Shown here: in pieces, positions 9,414 through 16,365 of the stretch
Layout: every line of letters begins with the position of its first letter
Position numbering within the stretch: position 1 is the stretch's first letter
Source: Pseudomonas khorasanensis
GTDB lineage: Bacteria; Pseudomonadota; Gammaproteobacteria; Pseudomonadales; Pseudomonadaceae
Assembly (NCBI RefSeq): GCF_014268505.2
Contig: NZ_JABWQP020000017.1
Coordinates: 1-64,000, forward strand
DNA length: 64,000 nucleotides
Reading direction: 5' to 3'
Notes under the pieces: generated by a model
Told to the model about the DNA's origin: nothing
The model's input: only the letters and a program-made list of their open reading frames with translations
Databases searched by the model: none
Made by a program: the position numbers and the translations under genes

Positions 9414-9442
9414 TGCAGGAGCTGCCGGTGGCTGCTCCTACA
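9414..9442. repeat. Short inverted repeat (AGGAGC/GCTCCT)
   Basis: AGGAGC (9417-9422) and GCTCCT (9434-9439) flank an 11-nt GC-rich loop just after the HIT gene stop. It resembles one arm of a second Pseudomonas REP family (TGTAGGAGC-type). There is no T run, so a terminator role is uncertain. Confidence 0.5.
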
Positions 9443-9534
9443 GGAAGCGTTTCAATTCTCGCCAATGACCCAGCGCAAACCTTCGCCGGCCGATTCGGTT
9501 AAACTGGCCGTCGAGATTCTTCCCGGAGGTCAGC

Positions 9535-10182
9535 ATGACTACCCAACGTCACTACTCGCCCATTGACCGTCTGCTACTGCAAGCTGATGCCGCGATGCGT
9601 ACTTTGCTGCCATTCAGTGGCCAACCGTACCGTCCGTCGCCAGCGATTTTGCAGCCGGAAACGCAAATGAGCGATGAAGACACCCGCCACGTCGCGGGCC
9701 TGATGCGCATCAACCACACCGGTGAAGTCTGCGCACAGGCGCTTTATCAGGGACAGGCGCTGACCGCAAAGTTGCCGCAGGTGCGCCAGGCCATGGAGCA
9801 CGCGGCCGAGGAAGAGATCGATCATCTGGTCTGGTGCGAGCAACGCATTCACCAGTTGGGCAGCCACACCAGCATTCTGAATCCGCTGTTTTATGGCATG
9901 TCGTTCGGGATCGGCGCGGTGGCCGGTCTGATCAGCGATAAAGTCAGTCTCGGGTTCGTCGCGGCAACCGAGCATCAGGTGTGCAAGCATTTGAACGAGC
10001 ATCTGGAGCAACTGCCGGCCGAGGATGAAAAATCCCGGGCGATTCTTGAGCAGATGCGCATCGATGAAGAACATCATGCGGAAAGTGCGCTGGATGCGGG
10101 CGGGTTTCGCTTTCCGGCGCCGGTGAAGTTCGGGATGAGTGTGTTGGCGAAGGTGATGACCAAGAGCACTTATCGGATCTGA
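9535..10182 (+). CDS. coq7: Demethoxyubiquinone hydroxylase
   Basis: Di-iron monooxygenase that adds the last ring hydroxyl in ubiquinone synthesis (2-polyprenyl-3-methyl-6-methoxy-1,4-benzoquinone monooxygenase). The 215-residue protein carries paired iron-ligand motifs: HTGEVCAQALYQGQ, ExxH in AAEEEIDHLVWCE, and RIDEEHHAESAL near the C terminus. It converges on speD through the terminator at 10251-10280. Confidence 0.96.
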   Translation: MTTQRHYSPIDRLLLQADAAMRTLLPFSGQPYRPSPAILQPETQMSDEDTRHVAGLMRINHTGEVCAQALYQGQALTAKLPQVRQAMEHAAEEEIDHLVWCEQRIHQLGSHTSILNPLFYGMSFGIGAVAGLISDKVSLGFVAATEHQVCKHLNEHLEQLPAEDEKSRAILEQMRIDEEHHAESALDAGGFRFPAPVKFGMSVLAKVMTKSTYRI

Positions 10183-10207
10183 GATGTGTATTGCCCGACA
10201 CTGTCCC

Positions 10208-10230
10208 ATCGCAGGCAAGCCAGCTCCCAG
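10208..10230. repeat. Degenerate single REP element
   Basis: GCAGGCAAGCCAGCTCCCAG is a recognisable single arm of a Pseudomonas REP family distinct from the GTGGGAGCGAGCC type. It has no inverted partner here. Confidence 0.45.
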
Positions 10231-10250
10231 AGGGTTTTGTGTGAAGCATG

Positions 10251-10280
10251 AAAAAGGCGACCAAGAGGTCGCCTTTTTTT
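10251..10280. terminator. Bidirectional terminator between coq7 and speD
   Basis: AAAAAGGCGACC (10251-10262), a 4-nt AAGA loop, then GGTCGCCTTTTTTT. This is a strong stem with T tracts in both directions, between two convergent genes. Confidence 0.92.
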
Positions 10281-10293
10281 GTGCCTGGGAATC

Positions 10294-11088
10294 TTAGGTC
10301 GGCATGTTACGCGCGTAGAAGATTTCCAGCATTTCGTGTTTCACACGGTCGGTCACCTGGGCACGCTGCTCAGGCGAAAGATTGCTGGTAGCGTCGCCGA
10401 ACAGGTAGTTGTCCAGTTCGAAGTTCTTCAGCAGCATTTTGGTGTGAAACAGGTTTTCCTGATACACGTTCACGTCGGTCATCTGATACGCGTCGCGCGT
10501 GTCTTCGGACAGGTAGTTCTGGATCGAGTTGATCTCGTGGTCGATGAAGTGCTTGTTGCCTTCCACGTCACGGGTGAAGCCGCGCACACGATAATCCACG
10601 GTCACGATGTCCGAATCGAACTGGTGAATGAGGAAGTTGAGTGCTTTGAGCGGTGAAATGACACCACAAGTCGACACATCGATATCCACACGGAAGGTCG
10701 CGATACCGTCGTCCGGATGGATTTCCGGATAGGTGTGCACCGTGATGTGGCTCTTGTCGAGGTGGGCCAGAATAATTTCGGGCAACGGGCCCGGCGATTC
10801 CTCGATCTGGCTGTCAGTCGGGGTTACCGGCTCTTCCGAAATCAGAATCGTGACGCTGGCGCCTTGGGGTTCATAGTCCTGACTGGCGATGTTCAGGATG
10901 TTGGCACCAATGATCTCGACAACTTCTGTGAGAATCTGCGTCAGGCGTTTCGCGTTGTACTCTTGATTGATGTACTCGACGTAAGCCTGCTGGTCCTGCG
11001 GGGTCTCCGCGTAGCAGATGTCATAGATGTTGAAGCTCAAGGTCTTTGTCAGGTTATTGAACCCGTGGAGCTTGAGTTTGCTTTTCAC
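10294..11088 (-). CDS. speD: S-adenosylmethionine decarboxylase proenzyme
   Basis: Makes decarboxylated AdoMet, the aminopropyl donor for spermidine. It is of the E. coli type, 264 residues. The start is set at the GTG at 11088, because KSKLKLHGFNNLTKTLSF is the conserved N terminus; the ORF reads 14 codons further upstream. The pyruvoyl group should arise by self-cleavage before Ser113 in LDKSHITVHTYPE. Other conserved blocks are NILNIASQDYEPQGASVT and STCGVISPLKALN. The 237-bp gap upstream (11089-11325) must contain its promoter. Confidence 0.95.
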   Translation of the reverse strand: MKSKLKLHGFNNLTKTLSFNIYDICYAETPQDQQAYVEYINQEYNAKRLTQILTEVVEIIGANILNIASQDYEPQGASVTILISEEPVTPTDSQIEESPGPLPEIILAHLDKSHITVHTYPEIHPDDGIATFRVDIDVSTCGVISPLKALNFLIHQFDSDIVTVDYRVRGFTRDVEGNKHFIDHEINSIQNYLSEDTRDAYQMTDVNVYQENLFHTKMLLKNFELDNYLFGDATSNLSPEQRAQVTDRVKHEMLEIFYARNMPT

Positions 11089-11325
11089 CGTTAAAAACTC
11101 TCTATGTATGCGGCGCAGCCGCGTGATCAAGCATGCCCGTCAAGTGCGAACAACGCACCTGCGTAGGACGGTTAACACCTCTTCGCGATGGCGATTTTGG
11201 TTATCTGTTCAGGCGGATGACCTGTCGGCTGACCGATCACTGCCCTGAAAAAAGTGGCGCATTATGCAGACGTCAGCGGGGGATCGCCAGAGTCTGCACA
11301 GCTTTTATGATAGTTGAATGTCGGT
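11089..11325 (-). promoter_or_regulatory. speD upstream region
   Basis: Gap between speD and the osmC-like gene, both leftward. No ORF is supported. On the minus strand a CATAAT hexamer at 11263-11268 could be a -10 element, which would leave a leader of about 170 nt. No matching -35 was recognised. Confidence 0.3.
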
Positions 11326-11748
11326 TCAGCCGAGTTCGATGATTTCGTAGTCATGGGTGATCGCCACGCCAGCGGCGCCGAGCATGATCGAGGCCGAGCA
11401 ATATTTCTCGGCGGACAGCTCAATGGCACGCTTGACCTGGGCCTCTTTCAAGCCGCGGCCCTTGACCACAAAGTGCATATGGATCTTGGTGAAGACCTTC
11501 GGATCTTCAGTAGCGCGCTCGGCATCGAGGAAGGCTTCACAGCTTTCAACGGCCTGACGCGACTTCTTCAGGATGCTGACCACATCGAAATTGCTGCAGC
11601 CGCCGACACCCAGCAGAAGCATTTCCATCGGGCGGACCCCGAGATTACGGCCACCGGCATCCGGCGGACCGTCCATCACCACGACATGGCCGCTGCCGGA
11701 TTCACCGAGGAACATGGCTTCGCCAGCCCATTGGATGCGTGCCTTCAT
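11326..11748 (-). CDS. OsmC-family peroxide-reducing protein
   Basis: Small 140-residue OsmC/Ohr-fold protein, closest in style to the YhfA subgroup. The two redox cysteines are in LLGVGGCSNFDVVSIL and AEKYCSASIMLG. The family reduces organic hydroperoxides using thiol donors. The YhfA branch is often associated with crp, as here, where the crp gene is divergent from it. Confidence 0.9.
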   Translation of the reverse strand: MKARIQWAGEAMFLGESGSGHVVVMDGPPDAGGRNLGVRPMEMLLLGVGGCSNFDVVSILKKSRQAVESCEAFLDAERATEDPKVFTKIHMHFVVKGRGLKEAQVKRAIELSAEKYCSASIMLGAAGVAITHDYEIIELG

Positions 11749-11880
11749 CGCCCTGACTCCACTGTAAAAAAAAGGGTCGCCAGCTTAGCACAGCGCTTTG
11801 CCCCGGCAGGAATGAGGTCCTAGGACGGATGCCTTCTGGCTGTAGGTAATTTCTCGAATTTTCGACGAAGTGTCTGGTAA

Positions 11881-11915
11881 GCTGGCGCCAATTCGCTGGC
11901 GCCAAATTCGCCAGC
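11881..11915. promoter_or_regulatory. Doubled TGGCGCCA palindrome upstream of crp
   Basis: Two near-identical direct copies, GCTGGCGCCAATTC (11881-11894) and GCTGGCGCCAAATTC (11895-11909), are followed by a third partial inverted GCCAGC. Each copy contains the 8-bp palindrome TGGCGCCA (11883-11890 and 11897-11904), with centres 14 bp apart. It lies about 80-105 bp before the crp start, in the osmC/crp divergent gap. It looks like an operator, but no regulator is assigned. Confidence 0.4.
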
Positions 11916-11985
11916 CCTGTAGCGACCGCCTTCAGCGCCTCATAAAAACTCAAACATCACCGTGCAGTCTTTTCGGGATACAACC

Positions 11986-12630
11986 ATGGTTGCTATTACC
12001 CCCACACCCAAAATCAAGAACATCGACAAGCTGTTGATGCATTGCCAGCGCCGTCGTCATGCGGCCAAGAGCAATATCATTTGCGCCGGCGACCGCTCGG
12101 ACACGCTGTACTTCATTATCAAGGGTTCGGTCACCATCCTGATCGAAGACGACGATGGTCGCGAGATGATCATCGCTTACCTCAATGCCGGAGATTTCTT
12201 CGGCGAACTGGGGCTTTTCGAGCAAGCGGGCCAGGAGCAGGAACGCAGCGCCTGGGTGCGAGCCAAGATTGAATGCGAAACAGCGGAAATCAGTTACGCC
12301 AAGTTCCGCGAACTGTCGCAGCAGGATCCAGACATTCTTTACGCGCTCAGCGGACAGATCGCACAACGCTTGCGCAATACCACGCGCAAAGTCGGCGACC
12401 TGGCGTTTTTCGACGTCACTGGTCGAGTCGCCCGTTGCCTGCTGGAGCTTTGCAAACAGCCGGACGCAATGACTCATCCTGACGGCATGCAGATCAAAGT
12501 GACTCGTCAGGAAATCGGCCGGATTGTCGGTTGCTCGCGGGAAATGGTCGGTCGTGTGCTCAAGGATCTTGAAGAGCGCAATCTGGTCGACGTGAAAGGC
12601 AAGACCATGGTGGTCTTCGGTACGCGGTAA
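11986..12630 (+). CDS. crp: cAMP-activated global regulator CRP/Vfr
   Basis: Cyclic AMP receptor protein, the orthologue of P. aeruginosa Vfr (virulence factor regulator). The start at 11986 gives MVAITPTPKIKNIDKLLMHC and 214 residues, the Vfr length. The cyclic-nucleotide domain shows FGELGLFEQ and RSAWVRAK, carrying the cAMP-contacting Glu and Arg-Ser. The winged helix-turn-helix is VTRQEIGRIVGCSREMVGRV, followed by LKDLEERNLVDVKG. In pseudomonads it controls attachment, secretion and quorum-linked genes more than carbon catabolism. Confidence 0.97.
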   Translation: MVAITPTPKIKNIDKLLMHCQRRRHAAKSNIICAGDRSDTLYFIIKGSVTILIEDDDGREMIIAYLNAGDFFGELGLFEQAGQEQERSAWVRAKIECETAEISYAKFRELSQQDPDILYALSGQIAQRLRNTTRKVGDLAFFDVTGRVARCLLELCKQPDAMTHPDGMQIKVTRQEIGRIVGCSREMVGRVLKDLEERNLVDVKGKTMVVFGTR

Positions 12631-12649
12631 GCGCCTGATATCAGGCGCT
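12630..12649. terminator. 20-bp perfect palindrome over convergent stop codons
   Basis: AGCGCCTGATATCAGGCGCT is perfectly palindromic. It contains the last base of the crp stop and the stop of the leftward gene ending at 12641. There are no T runs, so it may be a transcription roadblock or weak terminator rather than a canonical one. Confidence 0.45.
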
Positions 12650-13342
12650 GTAGATCTGCGCCAGCGTCAATCTGAACAATTCATCGAGACGCGCCAACGC
12701 CTGTGGCGCGTTGAATTTCTCATGCAGGGCGATGTGGCTCTCAGCCCTCACCCGCTGCTTCAGGCCGCAGGCTTCGTTGAAGCGATTGACCGCTGCAACC
12801 ATCGATTCGCGTTCGTCATCCATCAGCATCGCACCGTGCACCAGGCCAACCGGACGCTGCCCGCCCTGACTCTGGCGCCAGCGCTGAGCAGTGCCGACCA
12901 TTTTGCGACCGTCGAGATTGACGTTGAAGCGCCCATCGCAGAAAGCACCGTCGATTTCGCCCACTGATGACGTGCCGCCCAGTTCATCGAGCAACTGACA
13001 GATCGGATCGCACAAACGGCGGTAGGCGGTTTCGATGCGGTTCAGATCCCCTTCGCTGCGGGGCGGTGCGTAGACCAGTGCGATGTTGACGGTCGATGCA
13101 GATTGCGGGACGGGCTCACCGCCGGTCTCGCGCAGCAATACCGGCCAACCGGCGGCCGCCGAGACTTCGCAGGCATGATCGAAACCGGGCAGGCGATTGA
13201 GCCGGCGCGGCATGACCAGCGCGCGGTCGGTGGGTTGCCATAACAGCAGGCCGAACTCCGCGTCCCCGGCGCAGACCGACGCCAGCAAGTCTTGCTCGGC
13301 TTGCAGGCCGGATTCGATGGTCAAGGGGGTTGGCAGCGACAT
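12641..13342 (-). CDS. Lipoate-protein ligase A-like protein
   Basis: BPL/LplA/LipB-fold protein of 233 residues. The start at 13342 gives MSLPTPLTIESGLQAEQDLL; the 23-codon upstream extension runs into a REPIN and is discarded. Family-like blocks are ALVMPRRLNRLPGF, RETGGEPVPQ, DGRFNVNLDGRKMVGTAQRW and GLVHGAMLMD. It is probably a lipoate or octanoate ligase/transferase for 2-oxoacid dehydrogenases. Substrate and donor cannot be told from sequence. It lies between crp and trpC, oriented as trpC. Confidence 0.8.
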   Translation of the reverse strand: MSLPTPLTIESGLQAEQDLLASVCAGDAEFGLLLWQPTDRALVMPRRLNRLPGFDHACEVSAAAGWPVLLRETGGEPVPQSASTVNIALVYAPPRSEGDLNRIETAYRRLCDPICQLLDELGGTSSVGEIDGAFCDGRFNVNLDGRKMVGTAQRWRQSQGGQRPVGLVHGAMLMDDERESMVAAVNRFNEACGLKQRVRAESHIALHEKFNAPQALARLDELFRLTLAQIYSA

Positions 13343-13388
13343 AACAGGCTCCGGCAACATGGAAATCTTTAGCGATTTCGATGGCCCC

Positions 13389-13455
13389 TTCGCGAGCAGG
13401 CTCGCTCCCACAGGAGGAAATGCATTCCAAATGTGGGAGCGAGCCTGCTCGCGAA
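13389..13455. repeat. REPIN (paired REP), copy 1
   Basis: Perfect 24-nt inverted arms (13389-13412 and 13432-13455) of the fluorescens-group REP TGTGGGAGCGAGCCTGCTCG, with a 19-nt spacer. It sits between the lplA-like gene and trpC. Confidence 0.93.
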
Positions 13456-13469
13456 TGAGGTCGACTCGG

Positions 13470-14309
13470 TCAGTCGAGGGTCGAACCGCTTACGACTGGA
13501 CCGCCACGCTCCGGGAAGAACAGGCGCTGCAACTCGGTGCCCGGATTCTCCGCGCGCATGAACGCTTCGCCGACCAGGAACGAATACACATCGCTGATTT
13601 CCATCAGTTCGACATCGGCGCGATTGAGAATGCCGCTCTCGGTAATCACCAGGCGATCACGCGGAATACGTGGCAACAGGTCCAGCGTCGTTTCCAGGCT
13701 GACCTCGAACGTATGCAGGTTACGGTTGTTCACACCTACCAGCGGCGTGTCGAGGGTTTTCAGCGCGCGCTCCAGTTCGTCACCGTCGTGCACTTCCACC
13801 AGCACATCGAGACCGACACCCTTGGCCACCGAGGCCAACTCAGCCATTTTCACGTCATCCAGCGCGGACACGATCAACAGCACGCAATCGGCGCCCAAGG
13901 CGCGGGCTTCAACGATCTGGTAAGGATCGATCATGAAGTCCTTGCGGATTACTGGCAGCTGACATGCAGCGCGGGCCTGTTGCAGATAAGCATCGGCGCC
14001 CTGGAAGAAATCGATGTCGGTCAGCACAGACAGACAGGTTGCCCCGCCTCTCTCGTAGCTTTTGGCGATGTCGGCCGGTACGAAGTCCTCGCGGATCACG
14101 CCTTTGCTCGGCGAGGCCTTTTTGATTTCGGCGATCACTGCAGGTTGTTTTTTCTTCGCTTGCGTCAGCAATGCCTGAGCAAAACCACGGGGTGCATCGG
14201 CCGCCTTGGCCAGACTTTCCAGCTCGCTCAGGCTGACACGAGCGCTACGCTCGGCGACTTCCTGAACCTTGCGCGCCAGAATGTTTTCCAGAACCGTCGG
14301 TACACTCAT
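13470..14309 (-). CDS. trpC: Indole-3-glycerol-phosphate synthase
   Basis: Converts CdRP to indole-3-glycerol phosphate in tryptophan synthesis. The 279-residue TIM barrel has the catalytic lysine region AVIAEIKKASPSKGVIRED, RKDFMIDPYQIVEARALGAD and LVGVNNRNLHTFEV. It is unfused, whereas enteric TrpC is fused to TrpF. Its start overlaps the trpD stop by 4 nt, so trpG-trpD-trpC is one leftward operon. Confidence 0.97.
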   Translation of the reverse strand: MSVPTVLENILARKVQEVAERSARVSLSELESLAKAADAPRGFAQALLTQAKKKQPAVIAEIKKASPSKGVIREDFVPADIAKSYERGGATCLSVLTDIDFFQGADAYLQQARAACQLPVIRKDFMIDPYQIVEARALGADCVLLIVSALDDVKMAELASVAKGVGLDVLVEVHDGDELERALKTLDTPLVGVNNRNLHTFEVSLETTLDLLPRIPRDRLVITESGILNRADVELMEISDVYSFLVGEAFMRAENPGTELQRLFFPERGGPVVSGSTLD

Positions 14310-15355
14310 CCTTCATTCTCCACTTTGAATACCGCGGTAAAGGCACCCAGCTCCTCGAGTTTCTCCCGAGCGAGGCCGGTGTGCAGGGCATCGTGCGCAA
14401 GCTCGACGCCCTGTTTCAAACTGATGGCCAGGTCTGCCGCGTAGAGCGCCGCACCGGCATTGAGCACGATCATCTCGGCGGCTTTCTGGCCGTTTTCGGT
14501 TTTACGCTTGCCGAGGGCATCGCGGATCAGCGCCAGCGACGCTTCGGGGCCTTCGACCGACAAACCGTGCAGGCTCTGGCTCTTCATGCCCAGATCTTCG
14601 GGCTCGACCCAGTATTCGGTGATCTCGTTGTTTTTCAGCTCGGCGACGAAGGTCGGCGCGGCGAGGCTGAATTCGTCCAGGCCATCCTTGGAGTGCACCA
14701 CCAGCACGTGTTTGCTGCCCAATCGCTGCAAGACTTCGGCCAGGGGCCGGCACAGCGCCTGAGTGAACACGCCCACCACTTGATGCTTCACGCCGGCCGG
14801 ATTCGTAAGCGGGCCGAGCATGTTGAACAGCGTGCGCAGGCCGAGATCGCGGCGCGGGCCGGCAGCGTATTTCATCGCTTTGTGATGCGTCTGGGCAAAC
14901 ATGAAACCGATGCCGACGTTGTCGATGCAACGGGCAACCTGTACCGGCGTCAGGTTGAGATAGATGCCGGCCGCTTCCAGCAGATCGGCGCTGCCGCTTT
15001 TGCCCGACACTGCACGATTGCCATGCTTGGCCACGGTGCAACCGGCCGCTGCGACAACAAAGGAAGACGCCGTCGATACGTTGAAGATGTTGGCACCGTC
15101 GCCGCCGGTGCCCACCACATCGACCACGCCGTCGAGGGTCTTGAGTTCAACCTTATCGGCCAGCTCACGCATCACCGATACCGCGCCGACGATCTCGTCG
15201 ATGCTCTCGCTCTTCATGCGCATGGCCATCATGAACGCGCCGATCTGTGCGTCGCTGCACTGGCCGGTCATGATCTCGCGCATCACGTCGCGCATTTCCT
15301 CGGTGCTGAGGTCGAGGTGATCGACGATACGGCTCAGGGCTGTCTTGATATTCAT
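14306..15355 (-). CDS. trpD: Anthranilate phosphoribosyltransferase
   Basis: Transfers phosphoribose from PRPP to anthranilate. It has 349 residues. The PRPP/Mg site VVGTGGDGANIFNVSTASS and the KHGNRAVSGKSGSADLLEAA segment are intact, as is GPRRDLGLRTLFNMLGPLTN. It lies 9 nt downstream of the trpG stop and overlaps trpC. Confidence 0.97.
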   Translation of the reverse strand: MNIKTALSRIVDHLDLSTEEMRDVMREIMTGQCSDAQIGAFMMAMRMKSESIDEIVGAVSVMRELADKVELKTLDGVVDVVGTGGDGANIFNVSTASSFVVAAAGCTVAKHGNRAVSGKSGSADLLEAAGIYLNLTPVQVARCIDNVGIGFMFAQTHHKAMKYAAGPRRDLGLRTLFNMLGPLTNPAGVKHQVVGVFTQALCRPLAEVLQRLGSKHVLVVHSKDGLDEFSLAAPTFVAELKNNEITEYWVEPEDLGMKSQSLHGLSVEGPEASLALIRDALGKRKTENGQKAAEMIVLNAGAALYAADLAISLKQGVELAHDALHTGLAREKLEELGAFTAVFKVENEG

Positions 15356-15364
15356 GGGAAGTCC

Positions 15365-15958
15365 TTAGCGCGTGCCGCCGGTTTGTTTGAGGAAGTTGGC
15401 AAACAGTTCATGGCCCTGCTCGGTAAGGATCGACTCAGGGTGGAACTGCACGCCTTCGATGTTCAGGGTCTTGTGACGCAGGCCCATGATCTCATCGACC
15501 GAGCCGTCATCGTGTTGCGTCCACGCGGTCAGCTCCAGGCAATCGGGCAACGTATCGTGCTTGACGATCAACGAGTGGTAGCGAGTAACGGTCAGCGGAT
15601 GATTGAGGCCGGCGAAGACGCCCTTGTCCTCGTGGAATACCGGGCTAGTCTTACCGTGCATCACTTGGCGGGCACGCACTACGTCGCCGCCAAAGGCCTG
15701 ACCGATGGATTGATGCCCGAGGCAGACGCCAAGGATCGGCAGTTTGCCGGCGAAGTGCTTGATCGCGTCGATGGAGACACCCGCCTCGGTGGGCGTGCAA
15801 GGCCCGGGGGACACCACGATGCGCTCGGGATTCAGCGCTTCGATTTCGGCGATGGTCAGCTCGTCATTGCGCACGACTTTGACCTCGGCACCCAGTTCGC
15901 CGAGGTATTGCACAACGTTGTAGGTAAAGGAGTCGTAGTTGTCGATCATCAGCAACAT
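15365..15958 (-). CDS. trpG: Anthranilate synthase glutamine amidotransferase subunit
   Basis: Class I glutaminase that supplies ammonia to TrpE. The start at 15958 gives MLLMIDNYDSFTYNVVQYLG and 197 residues; 37 upstream in-frame codons are discarded because they run into the leader. The nucleophile cysteine is in LGVCLGHQSIGQAFGG. His and Glu of the triad are in VQFHPESIL. It is the first structural gene of trpGDC. A leader peptide ORF is encoded upstream at 16122-16208. Confidence 0.97.
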   Translation of the reverse strand: MLLMIDNYDSFTYNVVQYLGELGAEVKVVRNDELTIAEIEALNPERIVVSPGPCTPTEAGVSIDAIKHFAGKLPILGVCLGHQSIGQAFGGDVVRARQVMHGKTSPVFHEDKGVFAGLNHPLTVTRYHSLIVKHDTLPDCLELTAWTQHDDGSVDEIMGLRHKTLNIEGVQFHPESILTEQGHELFANFLKQTGGTR

Positions 15959-16098
15959 GGCGTTTCGAACCTCTTGAATTCTGACTTGATGACAGCCTTC
16001 AGATGACTTGCCCGCAGGGCGTTGCACGATGTCGGACGCGCAGGCGGCGCCGGCACAGCAGCATTTCAAACAGACAAGGAAGGCAAAGCGATACAGAT

Positions 16099-16111
16099 CC
16101 GGCCAAGCCGG
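16099..16111 (-). promoter_or_regulatory. Hairpin 10 nt after the trpG leader stop
   Basis: CCGGC-CAA-GCCGG forms a 5-bp GC stem, separated from the leader stop codon by exactly 10 nt (16112-16121). The trpE leader has the same arrangement. No clear U run follows, so it may be one stem of an attenuator rather than the terminator itself. Confidence 0.5.
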
Positions 16112-16121
16112 CAGAAAAGAT

Positions 16122-16208
16122 TCAGGCGCGCCAACGCCAGCGGGCGTGTGCCTTGATGACTTGATCCAGAAGTTTGCTGGTGATCAACACGGGGAAGGTC
16201 TCGTTCAT
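16122..16208 (-). CDS. Putative trpGDC leader peptide (trpL)
   Basis: A 28-residue ORF starts MNETFPVLITSKLL and ends VIKAHARWRWRA-stop, so two Trp codons lie four and six codons before the stop. A weak GGA Shine-Dalgarno precedes the ATG at 16208. It lies 163 nt upstream of trpG in the same orientation. Its C terminus is almost identical to the C terminus of gph just ahead of trpE (VIKALARWRWRA). trpE and trpGDC of P. putida are reported to be controlled by attenuation, so this fits a ribosome-stalling leader peptide. Too short for ordinary gene calling. Confidence 0.7.
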   Translation of the reverse strand: MNETFPVLITSKLLDQVIKAHARWRWRA

Positions 16209-16365
16209 ACGTTCCGGCACAGTAACTTAGCTGGGCGGAGCGTGCAATATGGCGGGGCCTGCGGGTTATAAAACCGAAGAAGGAATCGCGACCGATGGCA
16301 AAAGGCCGGAAGTTTTTGGTACTGTCGTTTCGTTCACCTACAACAATAAATAAACGGACTTGCTC
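16209..16365. promoter_or_regulatory. Divergent trpL-trpGDC / estA promoter interval
   Basis: About 157 bp separates the trpGDC leader and estA. It should carry the promoters for both. On the minus strand, CATATT near 16250 is a possible -10. Rightward elements for estA are not obvious. Confidence 0.35.
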
